Assembly (NCBI RefSeq): GCF_020554865.1
Contig: NZ_JAJCIC010000003.1
Location: 62,001 to 126,000, forward strand
DNA: 64,000 bases
From: Lacrimispora sp. 210928-DFI.3.58
GTDB taxonomy: Bacteria > Bacillota > Clostridia > Lachnospirales > Lachnospiraceae
Direction of reading: 5' to 3'
The notes beneath the pieces are model-generated. The model was not told the DNA's origin. It ran no database searches and worked only from the letters and a program-made list of their open reading frames with translations. Position 1 is the first letter of the stretch, and every line of letters starts with the position of its first letter. Position numbers and translations under genes: made by a program. Below are positions 15,517 to 27,975 of the stretch, piece after piece.

Positions 15517-17616
15517 ATGCAGTTGGTGGTTACAGAGAAGCCCAGCGTAGCACAGGCAATTTCCCATGTGATCGGGGCGAAAGAGAGAAAAGACGGTTAC
15601 ATGGAGGGAAACGGATTTCTCGTTTCATGGTGTGTAGGACATCTGGTAGAGCTGGCACAGCCGGAGATGTATTCAGAAGCATGGAAAAAATGGAGCTATG
15701 AGAGCCTGCCCATGATACCGGAGCAGTGGCAGCATGAAGTGAAAAAGGAAACAGCAACGCAGTATAAAATCTTGAAAAATCTGATGCACGATACAAGAGT
15801 TGAAAGTGTGGTGTGTGCCACCGATGCCGGACGGGAGGGAGAACTTATCTTCCGTCTGGTATATGAACAGGCAGGCTGCCGGAAACCAATGAAACGCCTG
15901 TGGATTTCATCAATGGAGGAGAGTGCAATCCGTGACGGGTTTGAAAACTTAAAGCCGGGAAGCGATTATGACAGCCTGTACCAGTCTGCACTTTGCAGAC
16001 AGCAGGCAGACTGGCTGGTGGGATTAAATGGTACGAGATTATTTACTGTACTGTATGGCGGAAAGGTATTAAAGGTGGGCAGAGTACAGACGCCCACCCT
16101 TGCCATGCTGGTAGACCGTGAAGTGAAGATTATGAATTTTGAAAAAGAGCAGTATTACATGGCTCATATTCTGATGGATGGGATAGATGCCATGACAGAA
16201 CGGATTGACGATAAGGCAAGGGCAGAAAGTATTGCTGCAGCGTGTGAAAGTCAGAGTGGAGTGGTTCGTTCCGTTATAAAGGAAAATAAAAGCGTTGCAC
16301 CACCAAAACTTTATGACCTTACCACGCTTCAGCGGGATGCCAACCGTATCTTTGGTTTTACTGCAAAGCAGACATTGGAGTACACCCAGAGCCTTTATGA
16401 GAAAAAGCTGGTCACTTATCCGAGAACGGACAGCCAGTATTTATCCGATGATATGGAAGAAACTGCAAAAGCGGTAATCGGGGCAGTTTATCAGGCGATT
16501 CTCTTTGAGGAACAGACCGGAGCAGAGCCGGATATAAAAAGAGTGTTGAACAGTAAAAAAGTGACCGACCACCATGCAATTATTCCCACCATAGAAATTA
16601 CAAAGACAGACCTTTCCGCTGTGCCGGAGGGAGAAATGAAAATCTTATCCCTTGTCGCTAATCGTCTGTTATGTGCAACCGGGAAAAAGCAGTTGTATGA
16701 AACGGTAAAAGCAGAGTTTTCCTGCGGTGGTTACAGCTTTCATGTATCCGGAAAAACGGTTCTGCAGAACGGGTGGAAAGAATTTGAAGCAGCATTGAAA
16801 CGTACCTACCGGGTAGAAAAAACAGATGAGGATAAGGAAGAGAAGAAACTGCCGGAGCTTTCTGAAGGCATGACGTTTCCAGTTATCCAGACAAAGGTAA
16901 CAGAGCAATTCACGCAGCCTCCCAAACATTTTACCGAGGACAGCCTGCTTTCTGCGATGGAACGTGCCGGAGCAGAGGATATGGGCGATGAGGTGGAACG
17001 CAAAGGACTTGGCACACCTGCCACCAGAGCTGACATTATTGAAAAGCTGGTCAAAGACGGTTTTGTGAAACGGGAGAAAAAGCAGATGCTTCCCACCGAG
17101 GACGGGATGAAGCTCATTACTGTTCTGCCGGATATGGTAAAATCCCCGAAGCTTACAGCAGATTGGGAGAATACGCTGACTTTGGTTGAAAAAGGCGAAT
17201 ACACCATGCAGGAGTTCATGGATGGCATTGAAGATATGGTGCGGGAGCTGGTGCAAACCTACCACAGTATCAGTGACGATCAGAAGTCTTTGTTTGGAAC
17301 GATGCAGGAAGTGCTTGGAAAATGCCCGAAATGCGGCAGCGATGTAGTAAAAGGAAAATTCGGTGCTTACTGCAAACAAAAATGCGGCATGAATGTGGGT
17401 AGGGCAATGGGAGCAACGTTTTCCGATACACAGATGAAAAGTCTGCTTGAAGGGAAAAAGACCCTTGTGAGAGGATTAAAAGGGAAAAAGGGAAGCTACG
17501 ATGCGTACCTGATTCCGGAGGGAATTGAGGATTATTCTTATATCAAAGACGGAAAGGAAATCAAAGGTTCGCAGTACAAATTCAAGATGGAATTTCCACC
17601 GAGAAAAAGCAAGTGA
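15517..17616 (+). CDS. topB: DNA topoisomerase III
   Basis: Type IA topoisomerase of 699 aa, an ATP-independent single-strand passage enzyme common in conjugative elements, probably resolving transfer or replication intermediates. The Toprim domain begins MQLVVTEKPSVAQAISHVIG and contains the acidic cluster CATDAGREGELIFR. The active tyrosine is in LVTYPRTDSQYL (Y301). There is a C-terminal four-cysteine zinc motif (CPKCGSDVVKG, then YCKQKCGMNVG). Its start follows the preceding stop by three bases, and the ribosome site (AGGAGG) lies in the end of that gene. Confidence 0.95.
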   Translation: MQLVVTEKPSVAQAISHVIGAKERKDGYMEGNGFLVSWCVGHLVELAQPEMYSEAWKKWSYESLPMIPEQWQHEVKKETATQYKILKNLMHDTRVESVVCATDAGREGELIFRLVYEQAGCRKPMKRLWISSMEESAIRDGFENLKPGSDYDSLYQSALCRQQADWLVGLNGTRLFTVLYGGKVLKVGRVQTPTLAMLVDREVKIMNFEKEQYYMAHILMDGIDAMTERIDDKARAESIAAACESQSGVVRSVIKENKSVAPPKLYDLTTLQRDANRIFGFTAKQTLEYTQSLYEKKLVTYPRTDSQYLSDDMEETAKAVIGAVYQAILFEEQTGAEPDIKRVLNSKKVTDHHAIIPTIEITKTDLSAVPEGEMKILSLVANRLLCATGKKQLYETVKAEFSCGGYSFHVSGKTVLQNGWKEFEAALKRTYRVEKTDEDKEEKKLPELSEGMTFPVIQTKVTEQFTQPPKHFTEDSLLSAMERAGAEDMGDEVERKGLGTPATRADIIEKLVKDGFVKREKKQMLPTEDGMKLITVLPDMVKSPKLTADWENTLTLVEKGEYTMQEFMDGIEDMVRELVQTYHSISDDQKSLFGTMQEVLGKCPKCGSDVVKGKFGAYCKQKCGMNVGRAMGATFSDTQMKSLLEGKKTLVRGLKGKKGSYDAYLIPEGIEDYSYIKDGKEIKGSQYKFKMEFPPRKSK

Positions 17617-17631
17617 AAAGGAGACAGAAAA

Positions 17632-17994
17632 ATGAATACAGAAATGAAAAAGACCGTTGTTTACAGCACCGGAGATAAAATTTTAAACATTATGAAAGAG
17701 CAGGATATGGATATTCCAGAACTTTCTTTGCGGTGCGGTGTCAGGGAAGATGTATTGATGGATATTCTGGCAGGTATCCGGGAAGCAGATATAAGTACGC
17801 TCTGCAAAATTGCAGACGGACTGGAGATTTGTGTACGGGAGCTTTGCCCTGATGAAGAAAGCTATGTCGTTCCGGTGGAAAAAGATATCCTTGCAAAGCT
17901 CATTGTGATCAGCGAGCTGAAGGAGATGGAATTGGAGGAGCTGATTGGCACAATTCTGGAAAACGGTATCGAAGAACACGGTTTTTATGAATAA
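17632..17994 (+). CDS. Helix-turn-helix regulator-like protein
   Basis: A 120-residue protein whose first 75 residues match an XRE-type helix-turn-helix (KILNIMKEQDMDIPELSLRC, then VLMDILAGIREADISTLCKI). The second half is an acidic helical extension (LIVISELKEMELEELIGTIL). AAGGAG precedes the start. It stands 15 bases after topB and before the giant gene, so it may regulate or dimerise with another element protein. Target unknown. Confidence 0.7.
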   Translation: MNTEMKKTVVYSTGDKILNIMKEQDMDIPELSLRCGVREDVLMDILAGIREADISTLCKIADGLEICVRELCPDEESYVVPVEKDILAKLIVISELKEMELEELIGTILENGIEEHGFYE

Positions 17995-18036
17995 GGCGGC
18001 GGGGGTTATCCCCTCCGTCATTTTGGAGGAATGCTT

Positions 18037-21000
18037 ATGGTAACAAAATATCAGATGATTTCCTATCTGGCGGAGGATACCGCAAAAGAGATAGCGAAAA
18101 ACGGGCAGGAGTGGACAAGGTATCTGACTACCGCTGCAAGGCTTTATAAATATCCGTTCAATGAACAGATACTTATTTTTGCACAACGACCGGATGCAAC
18201 AGCCTGTGCGTCCCTTGAACTATGGAATGAGAAGATGAATTGCTGGGTAAACCGTGGAGCAAAGGGAATTGCCCTGCTGGATACGGAAAATTCCTATACA
18301 AGATTGAAATATGTTTTCGATGTGTCCGACGTACATAAGGCAAGGCGGATAGGACGTGATCCGAATTTGTGGGAGTTGCGTGAGGAGCATAAAGAAACAG
18401 TCCTGGCACAGCTTGAAAAGACATACGGAGAAACGGATAAAAACAGCTCCTTTGAACAGCGGATAATGGAAATATCCAATCGGATTGCTTTGGATTATTA
18501 TGAAGAACTTCTGCCGGAAATCGAATATGTGAAAGAGGGCAGCTTTTTAGAGGAACTGGACGAGTTAAATGTAGGTGTCAGGCTTCGTGATACGCTTTCT
18601 TCCAGTATTGCTTACACCATACTGTCACGATGCGGTGCAGATATGGAACTGTGGAAAGACGAGCAGGGATTTGAATATATCAGCGACTTTAATACGATGA
18701 AAACCCTGTCTGTTGTTGGTACAGCCACCACAGATATGTGCAAGCCGCTTTTAATGGAGATAGGCAGAACCATAGGAGCGTATGACCGCCAGATTGCCCG
18801 CAGGAAGGCACAGGAAAAAGCTAATGCAGGACGCACACAAACTTCTTTGGAAAATACGGAGAAAGTGCTTGCAAATGAAGCAGATACAGACTATAATGCT
18901 TTAAAGCGTGAAAGTGAAAAGGAGCTACAAAACAATCAGGAGATAGAAATACAGAGCAAAAAGGAGGATGCGGCACATGAAACTGACATACGAAAAGAAC
19001 GGGGATTATCTGATTCCGAACCTGACAGCGAACGAGGAACCGGAGGGAACGCTGACGAAGTACGGTATGATGCGGAAGAACTTCTTACAGGAACACCGGA
19101 AAGGGATTTATCAGGGCATGATACTGGCGGGCGAGCTGAAAGCACACTGTCTGGAGATACAGGAGCAGGCAGAGCAGAGAATGGAAGCCCTGAGCGAACA
19201 GATGGCGAAAGCAGAGGGAGTGAACGAGGAACTGAAAGCAGCCGATCAGATGAAGTGGGTAGCGAAGATGAACAACATCAGACATTCAGCGGAGGAGATC
19301 GTGCTGACGGAACTGATTTACAGTTAGAAAATGACATACAGGAAGAAGAAATACCAGAACCGGATAGTGGAGAACATTCATTATCCGGTTCTTTTTTTCC
19401 GAAGCTGTCTGAAACAGAGCAGGGGGAGGACTTACAGCGTGGTATTTTATGCAGTGATGAGTTCCTGAAGCATAAAAGACCGGAAATAGCTGGGTATTTT
19501 CAGATAGAGCAGGATGCAAAGATTCAGGCGGATTATCTGAGAAATTCGTTCCGCATGGAAGAATACACCGAGTTCAATATCGGGGAAATGCGGGGCGGCT
19601 ACCGTGCCGATGAGGACGGTATTACCTTATGGAAAGGCAATTATCTGACCCGTGAAGCGGAAAGCAGGCTGTCATGGGAGGAAGCACGTTTTCTTGTCAA
19701 TTCCTATATGGAGGACGGAGTATATCTTCTTCCAGGAGAAACCGCAGAGCGGATTGAAACAGCGGGAATGTACCAGCAGCTTGACTTATTTTCCATGTTT
19801 ACGGAGCAGGCTGGCAATCTTGCCATGAAACAGGCGGAAACAGTGACACCGATACGGTCAGAAACAAAGATACCGCCGGAGCAGATAGCGGATATTCTGC
19901 GGAGCGGCGGAGGCAGGGATAACAGCAGAAAGCGTATCTACACCAAATATCAGCAGGGAAAGACACCGGAGGAGATGGCTGCTTTCTTACAGAAAGAGTA
20001 TGGAACAACCGGAAAGGGCTTTGAATTTGACGGAAAGCAGTTAGCGGTATGGTTCAATGAGGATGGGATGCGTGTCGGATATGGCACATCGACAGAGCGT
20101 CCGGTGCTTCAGATGAACTGGCAGGAGGTGGAAGCAAAAATCCGCTCACAGGTAGTAAACGGTACCTATATGGGAGCAAATGAAGCTTATCTGACTGACG
20201 AAGCAGAACGTGACCGGATTGCAGGGCATCTCTTTTTCTTTTTCCGGGATGGCATGGGAGAACTGCCGGAGGAGCTTGGGCTAAAAGCAGGAAATTATCC
20301 GGAGGCTCATGCAAGAATGATAGAATACCTTTCTACAAAAGAAGGAGTTGAGCTTGTGGCTTCCCACATGGATCAGGCACTTCATCAGCTTGAAACCGGA
20401 GAGAAAAAGCTACGTTTCCGTTCAGTTATGCCAAAAGAGGAGCTGCGGGAGGAACTTGACAATCTGCTGATAGAAAAACAAATCTTTCCAACCGCAGACC
20501 ATGTGGAAATAAAAAGGGAGGATTTTATTACTCAGGACGAGATAGACCATAATCTTGGCAGGGGAAGTGGATATTCACATGGTTCTTTCCGCATCTATGA
20601 TTATTTTCAGGAAAAGCATGACAGCAAAGAAGCAGCGGAATTTCTGAAAAAAGAATATGGCATTGGAGGCGGCTCTCATGCACTTGCCGGAGCAGACCAT
20701 AGCTGGCAAGACCACAACTTTAAAGGGATTGAATTAAAAAAGGGAAATATCTGCGAACCTTATGCGAAAGTGCTGCTGTCTTGGAAAGTAGTCGAAAAGC
20801 GTATCCGAAAGCTGGTGGCGGAAGATAAGTATTTATCTCCGGCAGGGAAAGAAGCCTATGCCCGGTACAAAGAGGAAGAAGCACAGAAAGCGCTGGAAAA
20901 AGCACAGGCGGTAATAGAACGGAAAACGAAGGTTGCCTGTAAAGAAGCCATTGAACGGACGATTTCGGAAAAATTTGACGGGTATCGTCTGCCGAAAGAT

Positions 21001-24000
21001 ACACCGGATGAAGTAATCCGAAAATATGGTAGCGAGCGTGTCAGCTATGTACTTGCCAATACTGTCATGCACCTGACGCACGATGGCAGATTTTCTCCCG
21101 ACAATAAGGCATGGGCAAAAGAAATAGAACCGTATGCCAAGTATGAGAACCGTGATTTGATTGTTTCTTCCCATCCGGCGGTCTTAAATGGATTTATCAA
21201 TCAGACAAGACGGTATATGGAGCAGGAAAAGGAGATTGCGGCACAGCAGATTACCATTGACGGGCAGTTGTGTTTAAAGATTGATGAATGGAAGTCGGAA
21301 GAAAATAACTATGTGCTTGGAAATTCCATGCAGGACAATGCGTTCTTTTACGTACTCATAAACGAAAATGTCCATTTTGAATATGATTACAAACCGAGCA
21401 GGGAAGAAATTGAAAACGATTATTTGAATCTCATTGCAATGGAAGATATAGACCGACACGAAGCGGAGGTATTTTCACGCATTGAAGGAACGGAAGATGT
21501 AGCGGAAACAGAATCACGATTCTCAGTTGAGGAAACCAGCGATGCCTTTGAGCCGGGACAGGATTTTGCAGTATGGGATCATGGCAGGGAAGATTATTAT
21601 ATAAAAGAGGACGGTACAATTCCCACCTTTGAAACAAAAGAGGAAGCGGAACACTATCTGCAAAGCATGGAACCGGACACTTCTGGACACGATGTCCAAA
21701 AGTCAGTGGAAGAACCTGCCATAGAAAAGCCTGTGAAGCAGCCTGCACCAAAGATTGATAAATCCAATGCGGTCAATTTCCACATTACAGACGATGCGTT
21801 AGGAGCAGGCAGTGCGAAAGAGAAATTCCGACGAAATATAGAAGCAATCCGTACTTTGGAAAAGGTGGAGAGCGAGAACCGTATCGCCACACGGTCGGAA
21901 CAGCAGATTTTATCACAGTATGTTGGCTGGGGCGGGCTTGCCGATGCCTTTGATGAAAGCAAATCTGCATGGGCGGGAGAATATCAGCAGTTAAAGGAAT
22001 TGTTATCGTCGCAGGAGTACGCTTCTGCAAGGGAAAGCACCTTAAATGCCCACTATACCAGTCCTGCCATTATCCGCAGTATTTATGATACCTTAGACCG
22101 TATGGGATTTGAAAAGGGGAATGTATTAGAGCCTGCAATGGGTATCGGAAATTTCTTCGGAATGCTGCCGGAGAAGATGCAGGAAAGCCGACTTTATGGT
22201 GTGGAGCTGGATGGTATTACGGGCAGGATTGCAAGACAGCTCTATCCGAAAGCGGATATTAAAATATCCGGTTTTGAAAAAACAGACTATCCGAATGATT
22301 TTTTTGATGTAGCAGTCGGCAACGTGCCATTCGGACAGTATAAGGTAGCGGATAAACAATATGATAAAAATAATTTCCTGATTCATGATTATTTCTTTGC
22401 AAAGACATTAGATAAAGTCCGTCCCGGCGGTGTGGTTGCTTTTGTTACCAGTAAGGGAACAATGGATAAAAAAAGTCCGGAGGTCAGAAAGTATCTGGCT
22501 CAGCGAGCGGAGCTTATGGGGGCGGTCAGACTTCCGAATACAGCATTTAAGGAAAATGCAGGGACAGAAGTCACTTCGGATATTTTGTTTTTTAAGAAGC
22601 GTGACCGTGTGATGGACATAGAACCGGATTGGGTACATTTATCAGAAGATGCAAACGGTATCGCCATGAATACCTACTTTGCGGAACACCCGGAAATGAT
22701 TGTTGGGAAGATGGAAATGGTCAGCGGTCCCTATGGCATGGAAAGCACCTGCCAACCGGATGCTACAAGACTGTTTGCAGAGCAGTTAATGGATGCGGTC
22801 AGCCGGATTGACGGGGAAATCGAAGCAGTGGAGACGGACGAGCTTGCGAATGAGCTGGCAGATGCCACCATTCCGGCAGACCCGGACGTAAAGAATTACA
22901 GCTACACACTGGTGGAAGATAAGGTATATTACCGTGAAAATTCCATTATGAAGCCTGTGGATATGTCAGAATCCATGCAGGAACGCATAAAAGGCATGGT
23001 AGGAATCCGAAACTGTACGCAAGAGCTTATCAATTTGCAGTTGGAAGAATATCCGGATACTGTGATTAAGGAAAAGCAGAAAGAATTGAATACCCTTTAT
23101 GATACGTTCAGCAGAAAATACGGTTTAATCAATTCCCAGACCAACAAAAGAGCCTTTAATCAGGACAGCAGCTATTGTCTGTTATGTTCTCTGGAAAAGC
23201 TGGATGACGAGGGAAATTTCAAAGGCAAAGCGGATATGTTCACGAAACGTACCATTAAGAAAGCGGAAGTGGTTACAAGCGTGGATACAGCAACGGAAGC
23301 TCTGGCAGTATCTTTATCAGAAAAAGCAAAAGTTGACCTTTCTTATATGGCGGAGCTGACCGGAAAAGAGATTGATACAATCAAAGAAGAACTGACGGGC
23401 ATTATCTTTCAGAATCCGGTCACAGACAGGTGGGAAGCAGCGGACGAGTATTTAAGCGGCAATGTCCGGGATAAGTTGCAAACAGCGAAGATTTACGCCG
23501 AAAACCACCCGGAATACAACATAAATGTGCAGGCACTTACACAGGTGCAGCCCACAGAACTGGATGCCAGCGAGATTGAGGTGCGTATCGGTGCCACATG
23601 GGTTGAACCGAAATATATTGAAGATTTCATGCGTGATGTTTTTGAAACACCGCAGCATCTCTTCAACCGGAATACAATGGGGATTCAGTATTCCGATGTG
23701 ACAGGACAGTGGAATGTAAAAGGAAAAAGTGCGGATTACGGAAACAGTCTTGTAAATATGACTTATGGTACAAACCGGAGAAATGCTTATCAGATTTTAG
23801 AGGATTCTCTGAATTTAAAGGACAGCCGGGTGTACGATACCGTGATAGAGGACGGAAAGGAAACGAGAGTCCTGAATAAAAAGGAAACCATGATTGCCAG
23901 TCAGAAACAGGAGGCAGTCCGGGAAGCCTTTAAGAACTGGGTATTTGAAGATCAGGAACGTAGACAGGACTTGGTGGCGAAATATAACAAGCTCTTTAAT

Positions 24001-26736
24001 TCTACCAGACCAAGAGAATATGACGGTTCCCATTTGAAATTCCCTGGCATGACACCGGACATCGACCTTAGACCGCACCAGTTAAATGCGGTGGCACACC
24101 AGCTTTACGGGGACAATACCCTGCTTGCTCATTGTGTGGGAGCAGGAAAGACTTTTGAAATGATTGCTGCAGCAATGGAAAGCAAGCGGTTAGGGTTATG
24201 CCAAAAGAGCCTGTTCGTTGTTCCCAATCATTTGACGGAACAGTGGGCGAGTGACTTTTTGCGGTTATATCCCGGAGCAAATATTTTAGCGGCAACGAAG
24301 AAAGATTTTGAGCCAGCCAACCGGAAGAAATTCTGTTCCAGAATCGCCACCGGAGATTATGATGCTGTCATTATCGGGCATAGCCAGTTTGAAAAAATCC
24401 CGTTGTCGCAGGAAAGACAGATAGGCATTATCGAAAGACAGATTGATGAGATTGAGCTTGCCATAGAGCAGGCGAAAGCAGATAACGGGGAGCGTTACAC
24501 CATTAAGCAGATGGAAAAGTCCAGAAAATCCCTTATGACAAGACTGGAAAAACTCAACGATACTTCCCGGAAAGATAATGTTGTAACCTTTGAGCAGTTA
24601 GGTGTGGACAGGCTGTTTGTAGATGAAAGTCACAATTATAAGAACCTTTTTCTATACACGAAAATGCGGAATGTGGCGGGCATTGCACAGACGGAAGCAC
24701 AGAAGTCCTCCGATATGTTTGCTAAGTGCCAGTACCTTGATGAGCTGACTGGCGGAAAGGGCATTACGTTTGCTACGGGTACGCCGCTCAGCAACAGTAT
24801 GACGGAGCTTTACACCAATATGCGGTATCTTCAGTATGGTACGCTTCAGAAGATGGGATTAGGGCATTTTGACAGTTGGGCAGCTTCTTTTGGAGAAACA
24901 CAGACCGCCATTGAGCTGGCACCGGAGGGAACAGGATACCGGGCAAAGACAAGATTTGCAAAATTCTTCAATCTGCCGGAGCTGATTGCACTTTTCAAGG
25001 AGAGTGCGGATATCCAGACACCGGATATGTTAAAGCTGCCTGTGCCGGAAGCAGAATATGAGAACGTGGTGCTGAAACCCAGCGAATATCAGAAAGAGAT
25101 GGTAACATCGCTGGCAGATCGGGCGGAGACAGTGCGTAACAGACTGGTAGAGCCGCATCAGGATAATATGCTCAAGATTACCAACGATGGAAGAAAACTG
25201 GCACTCGACCAGCGTCTGATCAACGATATGCTCCCCGATGAGGAACATTCCAAAGCAAAAACCTGTGTGGATAAGGCATTTGAGATTTGGGAAGATACCA
25301 AAGGGGAGAAATCAGCACAGCTTATTTTCTGTGATTTATCGACACCGAAAGGAGATGGTACATTTAATGTCTATGAGGATATAAGAAATAAACTGATGGA
25401 AAAAGGTGTTCCCGCAGAAGAAATCGCCTTTATACATCAGGCAAATACGGAGCTTAGGAAAGCGGAGCTGTTCAGTAAGGTAAGAAGCGGACAGGTTCGT
25501 TTTTTATTGGGTTCTACTGCAAAAATGGGAGCCGGGACAAACGTGCAGGACAGACTGATTGCTCTGCACCACCTCGATGTACCGTGGCGTCCGTCTGATA
25601 TTGAACAGCAGGAGGGGCGTATTTTGCGGCAGGGCAACAGGAATCCAAAGGTTAAGATTTTCCGGTATGTGACAGAGGGAACATTTGACAGCTACTCATG
25701 GCAGCTTATCGAGAATAAGCAGAAATTTATCGGTCAGATTATGACAAGCAAATCTCCGGTGCGAAGTTGTGAGGATGTGGACGAAGCAGCACTTTCTTAT
25801 GCAGAGGTTAAGGCTCTGGCAACGGGGAATCCCTATATAAAAGAAAAGATGGATTTGGATATTCAGGTCAGCAAGCTGAAACTGATGAAAGCCAACCACA
25901 CCAGTCAGAAATACCGTCTGGAGGACAACATTGCAAAGCATTATCCACAGCAGATAACCATTCTGAAGGAGCGTATCAGTGGCTTGCAGGCAGATATTCA
26001 GACTGCAAAAACCAATCTCCCAGCAGATAAGGAGTTTTTCTCTATGAGGGTCGGGAATAAGGTCTATACGGATAAAAAAGAAGCCGGAACTGCACTTGTG
26101 GAGATGTGCAAAGAAATCAAGAGCGTTAATGCTCCGGCAGTCATTGGAGAGTATGCAGGCTTTAAAATGGCGGTGTCCTTTGATTCCTTTAACCATAAAT
26201 TCGTTATGAACATCAAAGGACAGCTCAGTCATAATCTGGAGATTGGTGTTGACCCGCTGGGTAACATTTCCCGTATCAACCATGCGTTGGAAGCCATGAC
26301 AAAGGAACTGGCAGAAGCATCCACAAAGCTGGAGAATGTGGAGCGTCAGCTTGAAACAGCGAAGGTAGAGGTTACAAAGCCATTTGCACAGGAAGCAGAG
26401 CTTTCAGAGAAGTTAGACCGCCTTTCTGCCTTAAATGCCCTGCTCAATATGGACGAAAAGGGAGATGACGGAATAGGTATGGAAGATGATAAATCGGAAC
26501 TGGGTACTGAGCAGGTGGCAGATACCAGAAAACCGTATCCCATAGAAAATACCCGACATAATTATGCTGTGGAGAATGGAAATCCGCAGGGAATGAGGCT
26601 CACAGCAGCGATGGCGGATAAGCCGGCACAGAGGGTATCCTTGAAAGAAAAGCTTGAGACTATGAAAGTAAAGGCTGCGGGGAATAATATAGAAAATTCC
26701 GTGCAAAGAGATAAGGGGAAGGAGGAGTATTTGTAA
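18037..26736 (+). CDS. Giant ArdC-N / N6-methylase / SF2 helicase protein
   Basis: A polyvalent protein of 2899 aa. The N-terminus (about 5-110) resembles the ArdC single-strand-binding domain. Residues about 310-430 are a disordered Ser/Glu/Gly/Arg stretch that also encodes tnpV in another frame. Two related modules lie at about 635-720 and 850-930, then a DUF3849-like part. Palindrome copy 8 (about 1217) comes next. An N6-adenine methylase follows, with [10 protein letters not shown] (about 1365) and GNVPFG (about 1429, instead of NPPY). The helicase has GAGKT (about 2031), VDESHN (about 2194) and [11 protein letters not shown] (about 2522). The start at 18037 is preferred over 18031 because TTGGAGG is eight bases away. 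Family members are thought to protect or process incoming DNA. Confidence 0.88.
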   Translation: MVTKYQMISYLAEDTAKEIAKNGQEWTRYLTTAARLYKYPFNEQILIFAQRPDATACASLELWNEKMNCWVNRGAKGIALLDTENSYTRLKYVFDVSDVHKARRIGRDPNLWELREEHKETVLAQLEKTYGETDKNSSFEQRIMEISNRIALDYYEELLPEIEYVKEGSFLEELDELNVGVRLRDTLSSSIAYTILSRCGADMELWKDEQGFEYISDFNTMKTLSVVGTATTDMCKPLLMEIGRTIGAYDRQIARRKAQEKANAGRTQTSLENTEKVLANEADTDYNALKRESEKELQNNQEIEIQSKKEDAAHETDIRKERGLSDSEPDSERGTGGNADEVRYDAEELLTGTPERDLSGHDTGGRAESTLSGDTGAGRAENGSPERTDGESRGSERGTESSRSDEVGSEDEQHQTFSGGDRADGTDLQLENDIQEEEIPEPDSGEHSLSGSFFPKLSETEQGEDLQRGILCSDEFLKHKRPEIAGYFQIEQDAKIQADYLRNSFRMEEYTEFNIGEMRGGYRADEDGITLWKGNYLTREAESRLSWEEARFLVNSYMEDGVYLLPGETAERIETAGMYQQLDLFSMFTEQAGNLAMKQAETVTPIRSETKIPPEQIADILRSGGGRDNSRKRIYTKYQQGKTPEEMAAFLQKEYGTTGKGFEFDGKQLAVWFNEDGMRVGYGTSTERPVLQMNWQEVEAKIRSQVVNGTYMGANEAYLTDEAERDRIAGHLFFFFRDGMGELPEELGLKAGNYPEAHARMIEYLSTKEGVELVASHMDQALHQLETGEKKLRFRSVMPKEELREELDNLLIEKQIFPTADHVEIKREDFITQDEIDHNLGRGSGYSHGSFRIYDYFQEKHDSKEAAEFLKKEYGIGGGSHALAGADHSWQDHNFKGIELKKGNICEPYAKVLLSWKVVEKRIRKLVAEDKYLSPAGKEAYARYKEEEAQKALEKAQAVIERKTKVACKEAIERTISEKFDGYRLPKDTPDEVIRKYGSERVSYVLANTVMHLTHDGRFSPDNKAWAKEIEPYAKYENRDLIVSSHPAVLNGFINQTRRYMEQEKEIAAQQITIDGQLCLKIDEWKSEENNYVLGNSMQDNAFFYVLINENVHFEYDYKPSREEIENDYLNLIAMEDIDRHEAEVFSRIEGTEDVAETESRFSVEETSDAFEPGQDFAVWDHGREDYYIKEDGTIPTFETKEEAEHYLQSMEPDTSGHDVQKSVEEPAIEKPVKQPAPKIDKSNAVNFHITDDALGAGSAKEKFRRNIEAIRTLEKVESENRIATRSEQQILSQYVGWGGLADAFDESKSAWAGEYQQLKELLSSQEYASARESTLNAHYTSPAIIRSIYDTLDRMGFEKGNVLEPAMGIGNFFGMLPEKMQESRLYGVELDGITGRIARQLYPKADIKISGFEKTDYPNDFFDVAVGNVPFGQYKVADKQYDKNNFLIHDYFFAKTLDKVRPGGVVAFVTSKGTMDKKSPEVRKYLAQRAELMGAVRLPNTAFKENAGTEVTSDILFFKKRDRVMDIEPDWVHLSEDANGIAMNTYFAEHPEMIVGKMEMVSGPYGMESTCQPDATRLFAEQLMDAVSRIDGEIEAVETDELANELADATIPADPDVKNYSYTLVEDKVYYRENSIMKPVDMSESMQERIKGMVGIRNCTQELINLQLEEYPDTVIKEKQKELNTLYDTFSRKYGLINSQTNKRAFNQDSSYCLLCSLEKLDDEGNFKGKADMFTKRTIKKAEVVTSVDTATEALAVSLSEKAKVDLSYMAELTGKEIDTIKEELTGIIFQNPVTDRWEAADEYLSGNVRDKLQTAKIYAENHPEYNINVQALTQVQPTELDASEIEVRIGATWVEPKYIEDFMRDVFETPQHLFNRNTMGIQYSDVTGQWNVKGKSADYGNSLVNMTYGTNRRNAYQILEDSLNLKDSRVYDTVIEDGKETRVLNKKETMIASQKQEAVREAFKNWVFEDQERRQDLVAKYNKLFNSTRPREYDGSHLKFPGMTPDIDLRPHQLNAVAHQLYGDNTLLAHCVGAGKTFEMIAAAMESKRLGLCQKSLFVVPNHLTEQWASDFLRLYPGANILAATKKDFEPANRKKFCSRIATGDYDAVIIGHSQFEKIPLSQERQIGIIERQIDEIELAIEQAKADNGERYTIKQMEKSRKSLMTRLEKLNDTSRKDNVVTFEQLGVDRLFVDESHNYKNLFLYTKMRNVAGIAQTEAQKSSDMFAKCQYLDELTGGKGITFATGTPLSNSMTELYTNMRYLQYGTLQKMGLGHFDSWAASFGETQTAIELAPEGTGYRAKTRFAKFFNLPELIALFKESADIQTPDMLKLPVPEAEYENVVLKPSEYQKEMVTSLADRAETVRNRLVEPHQDNMLKITNDGRKLALDQRLINDMLPDEEHSKAKTCVDKAFEIWEDTKGEKSAQLIFCDLSTPKGDGTFNVYEDIRNKLMEKGVPAEEIAFIHQANTELRKAELFSKVRSGQVRFLLGSTAKMGAGTNVQDRLIALHHLDVPWRPSDIEQQEGRILRQGNRNPKVKIFRYVTEGTFDSYSWQLIENKQKFIGQIMTSKSPVRSCEDVDEAALSYAEVKALATGNPYIKEKMDLDIQVSKLKLMKANHTSQKYRLEDNIAKHYPQQITILKERISGLQADIQTAKTNLPADKEFFSMRVGNKVYTDKKEAGTALVEMCKEIKSVNAPAVIGEYAGFKMAVSFDSFNHKFVMNIKGQLSHNLEIGVDPLGNISRINHALEAMTKELAEASTKLENVERQLETAKVEVTKPFAQEAELSEKLDRLSALNALLNMDEKGDDGIGMEDDKSELGTEQVADTRKPYPIENTRHNYAVENGNPQGMRLTAAMADKPAQRVSLKEKLETMKVKAAGNNIENSVQRDKGKEEYL
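18977..19327 (+). CDS. tnpV: TnpV-like protein, overlapping frame inside the giant gene
   Basis: A 116-residue protein, [16 protein letters not shown]... to ...[12 protein letters not shown], recognised as TnpV-like, named after the Tn4451 gene. It is read in the +1 frame relative to the giant gene. AAGGAGG (18961-18967) stands nine bases before the ATG, a better site than many genes here have. The giant protein's own frame over the same bases is unstructured Ser/Gly/Glu/Arg sequence, as expected when tnpV is the constrained frame. Function of TnpV is not established; a small DNA-binding role has been suggested. Confidence 0.75.
   Translation: MKLTYEKNGDYLIPNLTANEEPEGTLTKYGMMRKNFLQEHRKGIYQGMILAGELKAHCLEIQEQAEQRMEALSEQMAKAEGVNEELKAADQMKWVAKMNNIRHSAEEIVLTELIYS
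21681..21702 (+). repeat. GGACA-CGA-TGTCC palindrome, copy 8 (coding)
   Basis: Core at 21685-21697. It reads [10 protein letters not shown] in the giant protein, in the linker before the methylase domain. Confidence 0.9.
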
Positions 26737-26860
26737 TTATTATATTTCTTTTTATGCAAATATGAAATATAATATTAGTTCAAGGGAAATATAGTGATAG
26801 AGCGATTTGGAAAAAGCTAAAGAGAAATGGAGACAACGTAATACATAAAAATGGAAATTG

Positions 26861-26887
26861 AATTTGTCAGACACTGTCTGACAAATT
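26861..26887. promoter_or_regulatory. 27-bp palindrome before the DUF1016 gene
   Basis: Perfect inverted repeat with 13-bp arms and one central base. The inner core is TTGTCAGAC-ACT-GTCTGACAA. It ends just before the ribosome site GGAAAGGA. The same core recurs inside the gene at 27193-27213. It may be an operator or an mRNA hairpin hiding the ribosome site. Confidence 0.7.
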
Positions 26888-26902
26888 CGGAAAGGATATA
26901 TT

Positions 26903-27931
26903 ATGAATGATTTAGAGCAGACAAATATGCTTCAGCCATTGGTGGATGAGATTGAAACAGCAGTTTCAAATGCCAAAAAAGAGATAGCTGAAAAAGTAAA
27001 CAGTGTAATTACAGAGACGTATTGGAAAATCGGAAAATATATTGTTGAGTTTGAGCAGGATGGAAATGTTAAAGCAGCATACGGTTCAAAATTATTAACA
27101 ACACTCTCGCATCAATTAACTTTGCGATTGGGACGAGGATACAGCCGCCCAAACCTCAACAATATGCGGAAGTTTTATCTTTGTTATGAGAATTGTCAGA
27201 CGGTGTCTGACAAATTGACATGGTCGCATATTTGTGAGCTGATAAAGATTGATGATGAATTAGAAAGAAGTTTTTACGAAAAAGAATGTTATAAGGAAAA
27301 GTGGGATGTAAGAACACTCAGGCGACAGATGGATTCCGCTTTGTTTCTTAGATTAGCTACAAGCAGAGATAAAGAAGGAATTCTGGCACTTGCCAGAGAG
27401 GGAATTACTTATGACAAGCCAGAGGATGTTATCAAGGATACTTACACATTAGAATTTTTGGGACTTCCGGAGAAAGAGCGTTATAGTGAGGAAGACTTGG
27501 AGCAGAAAATAATAGATAATCTCCAAAAATTCTTGTTGGAATTAGGAAAAGGATTTACCTTTGTGGGCAGGCAGTATCCCTTAACTGTAAACAATATTCA
27601 TTACCATGTGGACTTGGTATTTTACCACAGAATTTTGAAATGCTTTGTGCTGATTGATTTAAAGAAAAATTCCGTCCAGCATATAGACATCGGTCAGATG
27701 AATATGTATATGGGGTATTTCGCAAAAGAAGAAAATATGGCAGATGATAACCCACCGATTGGCATTATCCTGAGTCATAACAAAGATGAACTGCTTGTAG
27801 AATATGCAACTTACGGTATGGACAGCAATTTATTTGTTTCAAAATATGAATTGTATCTGCCAAATCGCAATGAACTCCAAAAATTAGTGAACAATATTTT
27901 AGAGAAGGATACAGAAAAGAAAGAAGAGTAA
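26903..27931 (+). CDS. DUF1016 (YhcG-type) PD-(D/E)XK nuclease
   Basis: A 342-residue protein of the YhcG/DUF1016 family: an N-terminal helical domain (TYWKIGKYIVEFEQDG, then LNNMRKFYLCYENCQTVSDK) and a C-terminal PD-(D/E)XK nuclease fold (YHVDLVFYHRILKCFVLIDL followed by K). Family members are found near restriction genes and on mobile elements. It sits between two polyvalent genes with its own upstream palindrome and its own terminator, so it looks like a separately acquired cassette. AAAGGA is the ribosome site. The in-gene palindrome encodes CQTVSDK, a conserved place in the family as I recall it. Confidence 0.85.
   Translation: MNDLEQTNMLQPLVDEIETAVSNAKKEIAEKVNSVITETYWKIGKYIVEFEQDGNVKAAYGSKLLTTLSHQLTLRLGRGYSRPNLNNMRKFYLCYENCQTVSDKLTWSHICELIKIDDELERSFYEKECYKEKWDVRTLRRQMDSALFLRLATSRDKEGILALAREGITYDKPEDVIKDTYTLEFLGLPEKERYSEEDLEQKIIDNLQKFLLELGKGFTFVGRQYPLTVNNIHYHVDLVFYHRILKCFVLIDLKKNSVQHIDIGQMNMYMGYFAKEENMADDNPPIGIILSHNKDELLVEYATYGMDSNLFVSKYELYLPNRNELQKLVNNILEKDTEKKEE
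27193..27213. repeat. TTGTCAGAC-GGT-GTCTGACAA palindrome inside DUF1016
   Basis: A 21-bp palindrome with 9-bp arms. It shares both arms with the upstream site at 26864-26884 and differs only in the three central bases. Confidence 0.8.
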
Positions 27932-27975
27932 TAAAAAAGCAATCTAAAAAAGATGCAAATTGAATAGGCATATCG

